In this document: piece after piece, positions 1-8,603 of the stretch | How positions within the stretch are numbered: the first letter of the stretch is position 1 | Layout: every line of letters starts with the position of its first letter | Assembly (NCBI RefSeq): GCF_025860405.1 | Contig: NZ_CP063785.1 | Location: 1,178,001-1,242,000, forward strand | Length of the DNA: 64,000 nucleotides | Source: Tolypothrix sp. PCC 7712 | Lineage (GTDB): Bacteria; Cyanobacteriota; Cyanobacteriia; Cyanobacteriales; Nostocaceae | Reading direction: 5' to 3' | The notes under the pieces: model-generated | What the model saw: only the letters and a program-made list of their open reading frames with translations | Told to the model about the DNA's origin: nothing | Database searches by the model: none | Position numbers and translations under genes: made by a program

Positions 1-121
1 CGCCTCTGATTTCGCCTGTATCCTCACCGTCACCCATATGCCCCACTTGAAGGAGGCTTTCCAAGCGCGGATTGAGGTTGATAAAAATCAGGAAGGCTCG
101 CACGTGCGGATTTTGACTTGA
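1..121 (+). CDS. C-terminal end of a probable SbcC/Rad50-type ATPase (partial)
   Basis: An open frame entering from outside the window (codons in phase from base 2) ends at TGA 119-121. Its last 39 residues read like the C-terminus of an SbcC/SMC-type DNA repair ATPase: a TVTHMPHLKEAF stretch in the place of the post-Walker B switch histidine, then ARIEV and a strand ending VRIL. In that family this segment follows the D-loop of the nucleotide-binding domain. Only the tail is visible, so the assignment is inference from a short match. The STRR repeat starts immediately after the stop codon. Confidence 0.45.
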   Translation, partial: ASDFACILTVTHMPHLKEAFQARIEVDKNQEGSHVRILT

Positions 122-265
122 GGACTGGGGACTGGGGACTGGGGACTGGGGATAAGGGAGATGAGGGAGATGAGGGGGATGAGGGAGAAAAAACAATTAC
201 CAATTACCAATTACCCATTACCAATTACCAATGCCCCATGCCCCATGCCCAATGCCCTATGCCCA
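121..265. repeat. STRR block of several short tandem repeats
   Basis: Successive short arrays: GGGGACT heptamers, GATGAGGGA-type units, ATTACCA heptamers and CCCCATGC-type units. This is the STRR class typical of heterocystous cyanobacteria. It fills the whole space between two convergent genes and generates false open frames. Confidence 0.85.
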
Positions 266-266
266 T

Positions 267-707
267 TCACATCCTTTCCGCCACCTGTTTGAGCCGAATT
301 AGTTGCGCTTGCATATCTTGTTTTGTCCAAGCGGCGGCGAAGGTATTGAAACCCCAACTGACTAAGGGGTTGGGGATGTCGAACTCAAAACGATTGATTA
401 GCTGCGTTCCCTTTTCTAGGGGTTGACATTCCCAGCGATCGCGTCCTTGGAAAAATCCTTTAAATTCCCAAACCACTAAACCTGGTTGTCGTTCTGCGAC
501 AACCGTTTTTAATGTGGGTTGAATTACTGGAATTTGAATAGTGAAACGGCTTTGGCTCCCAACATCCGTACTCCAGACTTCACCCACAGGTTCGCAACGT
601 AAAACCGGATTTAGCCAGCGATGCATAAGAGTTAAATCGGTAATACAATGCTCCACTACCGTAGCTGGGGCATTAATTTGAATCGATTGTTCCAGAACTT
701 GGGGCAT
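267..707 (-). CDS. SRPBCC-family (polyketide cyclase/START-like) protein
   Basis: A 146-residue protein starting MPQVLEQSIQINAP. The beginning (strand, APATVVEHCITDL, then W of HRWLNPVLR) is typical of SRPBCC hydrophobic-ligand-binding domains. Later strands include VVWEFKGFFQGRDRWECQP, and a C-terminal amphipathic helix follows (FAAAWTKQDMQAQLIRLKQVAERM). The frame stays open upstream to 902, but that extension only translates tandem repeats into a proline-rich stretch, so ATG 705-707 was chosen. The ligand is unknown. Family confidence is good, specific function is not assigned. Confidence 0.75.
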   Translation of the reverse strand: MPQVLEQSIQINAPATVVEHCITDLTLMHRWLNPVLRCEPVGEVWSTDVGSQSRFTIQIPVIQPTLKTVVAERQPGLVVWEFKGFFQGRDRWECQPLEKGTQLINRFEFDIPNPLVSWGFNTFAAAWTKQDMQAQLIRLKQVAERM

Positions 708-744
708 ATGGTTGATGCAGCTTTTGCAATTAGAGTAACTCAAA

Positions 745-910
745 ATGGGGACTGGGGGTTGGGGACTGGGGACTGGGGAACTCGGGGCCCCCTCTGGGGA
801 TAAGGGGTAATGGGGACTGGGGACAAGGGGAAATAACAAACACCCAACTACCAATGACAAATGACCAATGACCAATGACAAATGACCAATGACCAATAAC
901 AAATGACAAA
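745..910. repeat. STRR block upstream of the SRPBCC gene
   Basis: GGGGACT-type heptamers (about 745-830) are followed by alternating ACCAATG and ACAAATG heptamers to about 910. They lie just 5' of the SRPBCC gene, so its promoter must lie inside or beyond the repeats. Confidence 0.8.
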
Positions 911-1079
911 CCCTGAAGATTAAAAATTACTCAGGATACCAATGTCAAAGATACTTTTACTGGTACATTGTTAGGCTAAATACTCGTGAACTTACGGGGA
1001 TAAAGGATTGAGTAAGACAATCCATGTCAGAACACTGAAGTGTTTTGGCGTAACAATCAACTTTTAATTCCGAAAAACC

Positions 1080-2738
1080 ATGAATACAACTTGGCTAGGA
1101 ATAACCCAGGTATTAGATATTGGTTGGTCAATCAGGGTGCAGCAGCTTTTGGCACAATCACCAAGCCTACCACCGGAACAATCGGTGGTTAATCAAGGGA
1201 TTGGTGAGGTGCGAGGAATTGTAGACCAGATAATTCTGTTTACACCTCGCTTGCTAGGAGCAGCAGCCATTCTGTTAATTGGTTGGCTAATTGCTGCAAT
1301 TATTGCCGCAGTCACTAGGGGAATCCTCAATCGCACTGATATAGATAACCGCATCGCTTCAGGAGTAACAGGCCGGGACAATGTTCCCAATGTGGAACAA
1401 TTAATCTCCGGCTTAGTTTTTTGGAGTATTATTCTTCTGACTGCGGTAGCTGTTCTACAGACTTTAGGGCTAGAGGTAGCTTCTCGACCATTAAATAATT
1501 TTGTCGATCAGCTTGCAGGGTTTTTGCCAAAGTTGTTTGGTGCAGCAATTCTTTTGGGCGTTGCTTGGTTATTAGCTACCGTTGTGAAGCTGGTAACGAT
1601 TCGGGGACTACAAGTGTTGAGGTTTGATGAGCGTTTGAATCAACAAGCGCAAGATGCTGACTCTACACCAGGACTGAATCAGTTATCTGTTACAGAAACA
1701 ATTGGTAATGCTCTGTACTGGTTCATCTTTTTACTATTTATTGTCCCGGTGTTAGATACTCTGGGGCTAAGGGAAGCATTACAACCAGTCAAAGCTCTGA
1801 TTACAGAGATTTTGTCAATTCTGCCCAATATTTTAGCTGCAACATTAATTGCGGCTGTGGGTTGGTTTGTGGCTAATCTCATTCGTCGGGTTGTTACCAA
1901 TTTATTGATTACAACTGGAATCGACCATTTGGGTAGTCGTTTTGGACTTTCGCCCAATGTCGGAGCGCAACCACTGTCGAATATTCTCGGCACTGTGGTT
2001 TATATTTTGATTTTGATTCCTGTTGCGATCGCAGCACTGAATGCTTTGAAAATTGAGGCGATTTCAGTCCCTGCGATCGCCATGTTACAACAGGTGCTTA
2101 ATGCCTTACCTGCAATTTTTACAGCCATCGGCATTCTGATTATTGGCTATTTCTTGGGAAGGTTTGTCTCGGAAGTCGTCACGAGTATCCTTACCAGTTT
2201 AGGCTTCAACAACATTTTTTCAGTGCTGGGTTTGCCATCTCCAAGACGAACAGCAGTCTACACGGAAGCCGGCGCACCAGTAACTACACCCACCCGTACC
2301 CCATCAGAAATTGTCGGTATTATTGTCTTCGTCGGCATTTTACTCTTTGCGACGGTAGCAGCTGTCAATATCCTCAATATTCCTGCACTCACAGCGCTAG
2401 TATCGGGAATCTTGATTATATTCGGCAGAATTTTATCGGGATTAGTGGTATTTGGTATTGGGCTATTCTTAGCAAACCTAGCTTTTAGCATCATTGTCAG
2501 CTCCGAAAGTGCCCAAGCCAGGATTTTAGGACAAGTAGCACGGATTGCCATCCTGACTTTAGTCTCAGCAATGGCACTGCGACAGATTGGCGTAGCCAGC
2601 GATATTGTAAATTTAGCATTTGGGCTTTTACTCGGTGCGATCGCAGTGGCTATTGCCCTAGCTTTTGGTCTTGGCGGTCGAGATGTAGCCCGCGAACAAG
2701 TTAAAGAGTGGTTAGACTCTTTTAAGAGTAAGGGCTAA
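1080..2738 (+). CDS. Multi-repeat TM-helix membrane protein related to mechanosensitive channels
   Basis: A 552-residue integral membrane protein built from about five repeats of one helix, recognisable by a conserved core such as GAAAILLIGWLIA, GAAILLGVAWLLA, AATLIAAVGWFVANLI, TAIGILIIGYFLGRFV and SGLVVFGIGLFLANL. This matches the 'conserved TM helix' repeat (Pfam PF05552) found in cyanobacterial proteins related to small-conductance mechanosensitive channels. The C-terminus carries a GLLLGAIAVAIALAFGLGGRD helix resembling the pore helix of MscS relatives. No MscS beta domain follows, so whether it gates a pore is unknown. It is monocistronic, with a repeat-rich region on each side. ATG 1080 is the first in-frame start. 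Confidence 0.75.
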   Translation: MNTTWLGITQVLDIGWSIRVQQLLAQSPSLPPEQSVVNQGIGEVRGIVDQIILFTPRLLGAAAILLIGWLIAAIIAAVTRGILNRTDIDNRIASGVTGRDNVPNVEQLISGLVFWSIILLTAVAVLQTLGLEVASRPLNNFVDQLAGFLPKLFGAAILLGVAWLLATVVKLVTIRGLQVLRFDERLNQQAQDADSTPGLNQLSVTETIGNALYWFIFLLFIVPVLDTLGLREALQPVKALITEILSILPNILAATLIAAVGWFVANLIRRVVTNLLITTGIDHLGSRFGLSPNVGAQPLSNILGTVVYILILIPVAIAALNALKIEAISVPAIAMLQQVLNALPAIFTAIGILIIGYFLGRFVSEVVTSILTSLGFNNIFSVLGLPSPRRTAVYTEAGAPVTTPTRTPSEIVGIIVFVGILLFATVAAVNILNIPALTALVSGILIIFGRILSGLVVFGIGLFLANLAFSIIVSSESAQARILGQVARIAILTLVSAMALRQIGVASDIVNLAFGLLLGAIAVAIALAFGLGGRDVAREQVKEWLDSFKSKG

Positions 2739-3045
2739 CCAACATAATTACTAATTCGTAATTCGTAATTCGTAATTAAACTAAGGGTTAGAGGAAGCGA
2801 ACTCTATAGGTTGCGCTGTTATAGGCGGGGTTTCAATCCAAACCGATAACGTAATTACAAATTAGTAACTCCGAATTACGAATTGTTAATGTTTTTCTCG
2901 GCAGTTTGTCTGCAAATCTCGGCACTTGCTACTAAAAGCATGACAATCTAAGAAAATATCTCGGCAAATCACCTTGAGATATTAAAAGTTAAAGCTTTGA
3001 ACTTGGTTGTTCAACCATAGAAGTTGACATTCCGAGTTCAAAGCT
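2739..3045. repeat. Repeat-rich gap: GTAATTC heptamers and inverted copies
   Basis: About three tandem TAATTCG heptamers occur at 2750-2776. Partly inverted copies (CCGAATTACGAATTG) occur at 2870-2886, so the stretch can fold into a long imperfect hairpin of about 135 nt. It may act as the end of the upstream transcript. No gene is visible. Confidence 0.5.
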
Positions 3046-3205
3046 TCAATTTTGCAGTTCCAAGCTCGACATTTCTATTTTTAAACTAGAAGTTTCTAGT
3101 TTCAAGCTCGACATTCCGAGTTCCAAGCTCGAAGTTTCTAGTTTCAAACTGAAAGGTTCTAGTTCCAAACTCGAAGTTTCTAGTTTCAAGCTCAAATGAA
3201 TGGGT
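3046..3205. repeat. 21-bp-period degenerate tandem repeat
   Basis: Units alternate between TTCTAGTTTCAAGCTCGA-like and TTCCGAGTTCCAAGCTCGA-like versions. On the minus strand the 21-bp period keeps a frame open that reads as a heptad repeat (SSLKLET / SSLELEP). The frame has no convincing ribosome-binding site and starts inside the array, so I treat it as a repeat and not a gene. Confidence 0.7.
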
Positions 3206-3216
3206 AATAAGTGAGA

Positions 3217-3296
3217 ATTCCCACCCATTACCCATTACCCATTACCCATTACCCATTACCCATTACCCATTACCCATTACCCATTACCCATTCCAC
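3217..3296. repeat. ACCCATT heptamer tandem array
   Basis: About ten perfect consecutive copies of the 7-bp unit ACCCATT, an STRR typical of Nostocales. It ends within a few bases of the stop codon of the downstream minus-strand gene. Confidence 0.9.
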
Positions 3297-3692
3297 TTAT
3301 CGTCCAACAGAGTTAGAGATATCTCTACCTGCTCTAGCTGCGCTATCTTTTACACCGCCAGCAGTTTCCTTAGCACCTTCTACATAGCCGGAGCCGAATT
3401 CTTTCAAAGCTTCACCTGATTGTTGACCAATCCGTTGCAATCGTTCGCCAGGATTACCTTTTGTTTCGCGAGCTTCGCGGTTCCATTGTCCTATAGTTTT
3501 TGGTCTTTGAGCATCATTTTGTTCTACACTTTCTCGAACTTGCTGGCGTAACTGTGAGTTACTGCGTCCAGAATCAACATTTGTGGTGAGTACAATCAAA
3601 CCAACTACAGCCACAGCCAAAAACCGCTTGACCTGAAGTCCTTGAAACAGAGAAGTGATTTTTGCGATCGCGTTAGAAATCAAATTTGTCAT
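3297..3692 (-). CDS. Small membrane-anchored protein of unknown function
   Basis: A 131-residue protein read from MTNLISNAIAKI; an ATG seven codons upstream (3713) is possible. One hydrophobic segment (RFLAVAVVGLIVLTT, about residues 22-36) should anchor or export it. The rest is hydrophilic and low in complexity, with a glycine/alanine-rich tail (GYVEGAKETAGGVKDSAARAGRD) predicted helical, similar in flavour to CsbD/LEA-like stress proteins. I do not recognise a named family. Codon use looks like its neighbours. Confidence 0.6.
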   Translation of the reverse strand: MTNLISNAIAKITSLFQGLQVKRFLAVAVVGLIVLTTNVDSGRSNSQLRQQVRESVEQNDAQRPKTIGQWNREARETKGNPGERLQRIGQQSGEALKEFGSGYVEGAKETAGGVKDSAARAGRDISNSVGR

Positions 3693-3713
3693 CCCAATAC
3701 TCCGTTGGTGCAT

Positions 3714-4524
3714 TCTTAATTTTTTTCAGACCTTCGCAATATCATTGGCTCACTCTAAATTCAGTTAATGACATGATAAATAAGCTGATTTTCTAGATGT
3801 CATCAACTTAAAGTTTAATTATTTTAGAGATTAAGTAATGCAATCTGGTGCAATACTGCCTATTTTGAAGCAAATTGTCTGTTTTGATTACAAATTCCAG
3901 ACTAACTGTAAAAAAATAATAATTCCTCTAACAAAAGTCAGAGGTTGCTTCTAAATAAGCAATACTTATTTAAGTCTGTGGTATGGCAAATATCTGATTT
4001 TGCAACTGAATCAAGCAAAATAAATTTCAATTTTCATACACATGATTAATTCTTATTGAGCCTCTGTTGATTAAATAAGAGAAAAACCACAAAGGTATAT
4101 CTTGGTAGTAAAATGCAGATTATTGTAGCTGCTGCGATTTGTCTATTAAACCAAAATCTCAAAAAATATATCTCTAGGCTTATTCCTGAAGAAATATGGA
4201 ATATATAGTGGGCAATGGTGCGTTACGGCTAAATTTAATTGTCTCTGTGTCCGAAATCATTTCGTAGCCGTAACACACCCTACATTTTATAAATGGTCTT
4301 TAAATAAATCTGTTTTAGGGTTGATGATAATTTGAATTTTAAATTTTGAATGTTTAATTCCCTCTTCAGGGGTACAGTATTGCTTTCCCTTGGGCGGAAG
4401 ATTTTGGTCTTTATAAATACTAATATCTTTGCTTAATTATGCTGCTTTCTGTATGCGGTGTTCCGCTATAGGAATCTGCATTTTCTCACTGCTGCCAGGT
4501 TAAGTAATTTGGAGACTTGAAGTT
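3714..4524. other. 811-bp intergenic region, no gene recognised
   Basis: AT-rich. The only structure seen is an inverted repeat (4217-4230 against 4266-4279, GGTGCGTTACGGCT with its near-perfect complement) that would form a 14-bp stem. The same TGCGTTAC/AACACACCCTAC vocabulary recurs near 14.4 kb. No open frame with a ribosome-binding site was found. Confidence 0.5.
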
Positions 4525-5376
4525 ATGCGCTGGGAATTTGGGCGAAGAAGTACCAATGTTGAAGACAGGCGAGGAGCTAGGATTTCGGCTCCTGTGGTGG
4601 GAGGTGGTATCGGAGCAGTTATTTTATCTGTGATAGTTGCTTTATTAGGTGGCGATCCTAGCGTCATTTGGGAGCAACAACCAAGCGATCGCCCTGACTC
4701 GCAATCTTCCCAAACCCAACGTTCCGCAAATAGCGATCGCATGGCTGATTTTGTTTCCGTTGTCCTCGCAGATACAGAAGATACCTGGAGCAGCTTGTTT
4801 CAGCAACAAGGAAAAACTTATCGGGAACCGACTTTAGTTTTATATTCGGATGCGGTGGAATCGGCTTGCGGCTTTACGCGATCGGCTGTTGGGCCTTTTT
4901 ATTGTCCTAGCGATCAAAAGCTCTACATAGATTTAAGCTTTTATGGGGATCTAAAAAATCGCTACCAAGCACCAGGAGATTTTGCCCAAGCTTATGTAGT
5001 TGCTCATGAAGTTGGACACCATGTCCAAAATCTCATGGGAATTTCTCAACAGGTACGAACCTTGCAGCGTCAAGCTGATGAAGTAGAAGCCAATCAACTT
5101 TCAGTGCGCCAAGAATTACAAGCTGATTGTTTTGCTGGAGTTTGGGCATATCATGCCGATCGCTCACGTCAAATTCTAGAATCAGGTGATATTGAAGAAG
5201 CGCTCAATGCTGCAAGCAGTATTGGAGACGATCGCTTACAAAATCAAGCTAGAGGATACGTGATTCCTGAATCCTTCACTCACGGTAGTTCGGCTCAAAG
5301 AGTCCGTTGGTTTAAACGCGGTATTCAAACAGGTAATCCTGAACAATGTAATACTTTTAAAACCACAAATCTTTAA
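4525..5376 (+). CDS. Neutral zinc metallopeptidase (YpfJ/zinc_peptidase family)
   Basis: A 283-residue protein of the putative neutral zinc metallopeptidase family (PF04228). Near the start MRWEFGRRSTNVEDRRG precedes a single transmembrane segment (APVVGGGIGAVILSVIVALLGG, about residues 21-42). The catalytic motif HEVGHH follows VVA at about residues 163-168. The downstream RQELQADCFAGVWA supplies the third zinc ligand glutamate typical of the family, and the tail SFTHGSSAQRVRWFKRG matches family members. It is probably a membrane-tethered periplasmic peptidase of unknown substrate. An SD-like GGAG lies 13-16 bases before ATG 4525. Confidence 0.85.
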   Translation: MRWEFGRRSTNVEDRRGARISAPVVGGGIGAVILSVIVALLGGDPSVIWEQQPSDRPDSQSSQTQRSANSDRMADFVSVVLADTEDTWSSLFQQQGKTYREPTLVLYSDAVESACGFTRSAVGPFYCPSDQKLYIDLSFYGDLKNRYQAPGDFAQAYVVAHEVGHHVQNLMGISQQVRTLQRQADEVEANQLSVRQELQADCFAGVWAYHADRSRQILESGDIEEALNAASSIGDDRLQNQARGYVIPESFTHGSSAQRVRWFKRGIQTGNPEQCNTFKTTNL

Positions 5377-5521
5377 AATTTAGGGAATAATCAGCTAATT
5401 GAGGCGGTTATCATAACTAATCCAAAATCCAAAATCTAAAATCCAAAATTGTATAAGGATGCTCAAATACTCGCTAAAGCTTTGCTCCAGCGAGTTGATC
5501 TGAGCTGATCAAATCGCCAAA

Positions 5522-5860
5522 TTAGCTGTCAATTAACTTGAAGCCCCAAGGTTTGAGGGCTGCTTTGGCTATTTCTTTATCTATACCTTCGTAAGCTTCC
5601 CATTCAAATGGGTGATCTTTAGGATGTCCTTCGCCAACATTACCCGCAACTTTAATTATGGGACAGTTAGCCAAGCGATCGCGCTCCAGTCGTTTTGGCA
5701 ATGCTAATTGGACTTTGCGCCCAATAAATTTCGATACACTTTCTTTAGCTACAGATTCACGGATTAAACAGATATCACCAGCCATACCCCAAGTAGTTTG
5801 GTAGATATAAAAGAAAGATATGTAGGTTTGTGGCTTTAGGGATCTTTTGATAACTTGCAT
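5522..5860 (-). CDS. Conserved small protein of unknown function
   Basis: A 112-residue basic protein. An AAGGA sequence lies about nine bases before ATG 5860, which supports this start over an internal Met at residue 26. No transmembrane segment or known motif is recognised. The C-terminal half (PFEWEAYEGIDKEIAKAALKPWGFKLID) looks like a folded domain. It lies just downstream of the 844-aa fusion gene on the same strand with a 34-bp gap, so the two may be cotranscribed. Confidence 0.55.
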   Translation of the reverse strand: MQVIKRSLKPQTYISFFYIYQTTWGMAGDICLIRESVAKESVSKFIGRKVQLALPKRLERDRLANCPIIKVAGNVGEGHPKDHPFEWEAYEGIDKEIAKAALKPWGFKLIDS

Positions 5861-5894
5861 TACTTGTAATCCTTACACAAGACGGAAAAATTCG

Positions 5895-8429
5895 TTAAAA
5901 AACGATAATCATCCACATACTAACAGCCAGCCCAATCGTTGCTAAATGTTGCCAGAGTAGGGCTTTCAGCGGTTGACGTGCGATGTTTTGCGTTAATACT
6001 ACGGTTAGCAACACGGATATAATCAGGGTGCTGCCTTGCAGAAAGTCAATTACTGCGGGGTGTGCTATCAATACGGGTAACTGTTCTCCATTTAAACCAA
6101 AGGTAGCAAAAGTTACAGGAAGAATTCGCCCACCTTCTCCTAAACCTAAACGCAGATAATGGGCAAAGTTACCTCCTAATACTAATGGTAGGTAACCATA
6201 AGCAAGCTCAATAAATTTTTTAGGTTTTCGTCCAGAATTAAACAGTTGCGTGAAGCCGTAAGCTAGTAAGCAAATCGCTGCCGGAATAATCAACACTACC
6301 ACAGACAATCCTAAATGCTGCCAAAAAATTGTTAAATCTAGGTTTAAACCTAACCAAGCTTGTAATTCTGGCAAGCGATGCAGATATATACCACCCAAGA
6401 GCAAAAATAACAGCGCTACTTCATAGTTATGGGCAACATGAGTTGTCCAGAGTTCAATTCCTGGGGGACGTAAGTTAAACTCGACGGAACGATGGGGACA
6501 GGCTTTCAGGCAGGTCATGCACAGGACACAATCTTTGTTATCTTCTAATTGTGCAGGATGGGAGTACAAAGGACAGCCGTTGGTTTCCATGCCCTCACCT
6601 TTTTGCGGCCCGCCTTTGTAGCATTGGTAAGTCGTACAACTGGCGGAACAAATTCCTTGCTGGGCGCGGAGTTCTGTCATTGAGAGTTTAGCAAATAATC
6701 CATTCATGCCGCCGATGGGACAAAGATAGCGGCACCAAAACCTGCGCTCAAACAGGGCGGAAAATATCATTGCCCCAGCGGTGATTAATAGCAGCAAGCA
6801 ACCCGAAAGGTAAGCTGTATCTTCTAACTTCCAGAGTTCTTCCCATAAGAAAATCAGGGTAAATAGCCCAAATAAAAACCAGCCACCCCATTTCTCAGCT
6901 TCTTCTCGTGGCCAGCGCTGGAGTTTTCGCGGAAACAACTTCAGCGATAATTTTTGCGTAATTTCACCGTAAATCATAAACGGGCATACAGAACACCAGA
7001 TGCGCCCCAGAAAAGGGAAGAGGAAAAGAAAGAACGGCCACCACCAAGCCCAAAACAGATTTAAAGCAAAATTGCGATCGCGTGTTTGAGGGCCAATAAA
7101 TAATACACCAAGCAAAAAAGCGAAGGCTGCAAAGGTAAAACCATAATTAATGCGATCGGGCCACCAGTCACTACGTAAGAACCTCCGCAAACCAGGATAA
7201 GCATTTAATAAATTAACGCGAAATTGCTTTTTCTGGGGTTCGGCTGACCAAAAGATTTCTTCTGTGAGTTCTTTCCCTTCTCCTACTTGGACGATCGCCC
7301 GTTCCACTAAATTTTTCAATTCTTTAAGATTACCCGGGAAGTCGTAAGTCTGTAGGCGGCGTAAGGCTTCGGGGGTAATATGCGGTTTGGATAAACCGCG
7401 CGCACGGCTGTAGAGACTGATGTAATATTCCACCTGTGCTTTAATATCAGCTTTGCGTACCCGCAGAGGCGGTACTTTCATTACATGACCGATACAGCGC
7501 TCAATCTGAGAATCAGCTTTTTCAGAAACAATAAGAATTCTGGCTTGACTGCTACGTGGTTCCGCTTTGGGTTCTCCCGGACGACTAATAGGAGTATATG
7601 TATTTGTAGTGAGTAAATTGGCGACTTCCGGTAATAATTCTGTTGGCAATTCTTGGAGATTATTGAGAATTAAACTACCTTCCCCTAACCATTCCAATAA
7701 TCCTGGTTTTCCGCCAGCGCGTCCGAATAACTCTGCGCCACTGGTTTGCAGAATACCACAATTGATTTTAATAATTGGCTCTCGCCGCTGCGGAGAACTA
7801 AAGTGAATTAAAGTCGCAATATTATCTTTTTCTAACCCAGGTTCGCCAAAGATTTCTACAGATTTGCGATCGCTGCTAGCTTCTCGGATTTGCTCCCGCA
7901 AACGTATAGCATACCGACTTGTACCCACAATTCCCCGTTGAGCCTTGGTGACTAAATATGGTCGCAAAGCTACAGCACGTTCTTGTTCATAGCTTAAAGC
8001 CGATGTTACCTCAGCCAATTCTTGCGCCAATAGCCGGAAAAAAGCTTGATTAATTTCTGGGTATTGAGTGACTAAAGCGCGAAATTTATCCGCAGGTACA
8101 ACCCATAATTGACATTCTGAGAGGGTAGTAATTGCAAATGGTGTTGATTCATCTAACAGTAATTCTTTGAGGTGAATCACTTCTCCCGGGAGAAATCCCC
8201 GAGGTAAGGCTGAGTTAGTTTCACTAGGTTCGCTTTCTAACTGACCACTTTGGACAACATAAAGTGCTTGCGGAGGAGAACCTTCGCTTACTAGAGTAGT
8301 GTTAGCTGGCACAACTTGTAACTCCATCACCTGAGCGATCGCTTCTAAAACCGTAGGTGAGAGAATTTCTAAAGCTGTACGTTCTTGTAGCCACACTGTA
8401 TCTGGAGATGTCATCATCAGTTTCTCCAT
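5895..8429 (-). CDS. Fusion protein: cyclic-nucleotide-binding domain, degenerate sigma-54-type AAA domain, NosR/NapH-like polyferredoxin
   Basis: An 844-residue fusion. Residues ~20-140 form a cNMP-binding domain. Residues ~165-395 align with the AAA domain of sigma-54 activators (INCG, ELFG, PPLRVRKADI, FPGNLKELKNLVERA), but Walker A reads GEPGLEKD, the GAFTGA loop is missing after ELFG, and Walker B is LILNNLQ without its acidic pair. ATP hydrolysis and sigma-54 contact are therefore unlikely. From ~430 it is an integral membrane protein with CSVCP (479-483) and CRYLCP (566-571), as in NapH/NosR, then two 4Fe-4S sites: C594/C598/C603/C619 and C634/C637/C640/C644. It probably passes electrons at a membrane under control of a soluble sensor. 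Start ATG 8429 follows a divergent intergenic region. Confidence 0.85.
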   Translation of the reverse strand: MEKLMMTSPDTVWLQERTALEILSPTVLEAIAQVMELQVVPANTTLVSEGSPPQALYVVQSGQLESEPSETNSALPRGFLPGEVIHLKELLLDESTPFAITTLSECQLWVVPADKFRALVTQYPEINQAFFRLLAQELAEVTSALSYEQERAVALRPYLVTKAQRGIVGTSRYAIRLREQIREASSDRKSVEIFGEPGLEKDNIATLIHFSSPQRREPIIKINCGILQTSGAELFGRAGGKPGLLEWLGEGSLILNNLQELPTELLPEVANLLTTNTYTPISRPGEPKAEPRSSQARILIVSEKADSQIERCIGHVMKVPPLRVRKADIKAQVEYYISLYSRARGLSKPHITPEALRRLQTYDFPGNLKELKNLVERAIVQVGEGKELTEEIFWSAEPQKKQFRVNLLNAYPGLRRFLRSDWWPDRINYGFTFAAFAFLLGVLFIGPQTRDRNFALNLFWAWWWPFFLFLFPFLGRIWCSVCPFMIYGEITQKLSLKLFPRKLQRWPREEAEKWGGWFLFGLFTLIFLWEELWKLEDTAYLSGCLLLLITAGAMIFSALFERRFWCRYLCPIGGMNGLFAKLSMTELRAQQGICSASCTTYQCYKGGPQKGEGMETNGCPLYSHPAQLEDNKDCVLCMTCLKACPHRSVEFNLRPPGIELWTTHVAHNYEVALLFLLLGGIYLHRLPELQAWLGLNLDLTIFWQHLGLSVVVLIIPAAICLLAYGFTQLFNSGRKPKKFIELAYGYLPLVLGGNFAHYLRLGLGEGGRILPVTFATFGLNGEQLPVLIAHPAVIDFLQGSTLIISVLLTVVLTQNIARQPLKALLWQHLATIGLAVSMWMIIVF

Positions 8430-8483
8430 GCAGGCTGCTTACGGTATAAAAGGAATTATCCCTGATAATGGAATAGCTGCGTG

Positions 8484-8576
8484 ATGAGTTGGTCAGATCT
8501 CCCAAATCTCTGGGTTCCCTTGGCAATGTTAGGTTTAATTGTGATCGCGGCGGTGTTTTTTAGCCGTAGCGGTTAA
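8484..8576 (+). CDS. Possible 30-aa single-pass membrane microprotein
   Basis: A short frame encodes MSWSDLPNLW followed by one hydrophobic helix (VPLAMLGLIVIAAVFF) and a short SRSG tail, a layout typical of small photosynthetic or regulatory membrane subunits. It sits in the 174-bp space between the divergent fusion gene and xisI. The ribosome-binding site is weak and I cannot match it to a known small subunit, so it could be chance. Confidence 0.35.
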   Translation: MSWSDLPNLWVPLAMLGLIVIAAVFFSRSG

Positions 8577-8603
8577 TTTTGTAATCTCAGAAGATGAGAG
8601 GCT

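Noticed and set aside
707-902. N-terminal extension of the SRPBCC frame
   Set aside because: It only translates tandem repeats into low-complexity sequence; the family start is at the internal ATG.
3046-3228. 60-aa heptad-repeat frame as a gene
   Set aside because: No ribosome-binding site, begins inside the repeat array, entirely repeat-derived.
3217-3296. Heptamer arrays as a CRISPR
   Set aside because: Units are contiguous 7-mers without spacers, and no cas gene is in the window.
5895-8429. Fusion gene as an active sigma-54 activator
   Set aside because: Walker A, Walker B and GAFTGA motifs are all lost and the C-terminus is a membrane polyferredoxin, not a DNA-binding domain.
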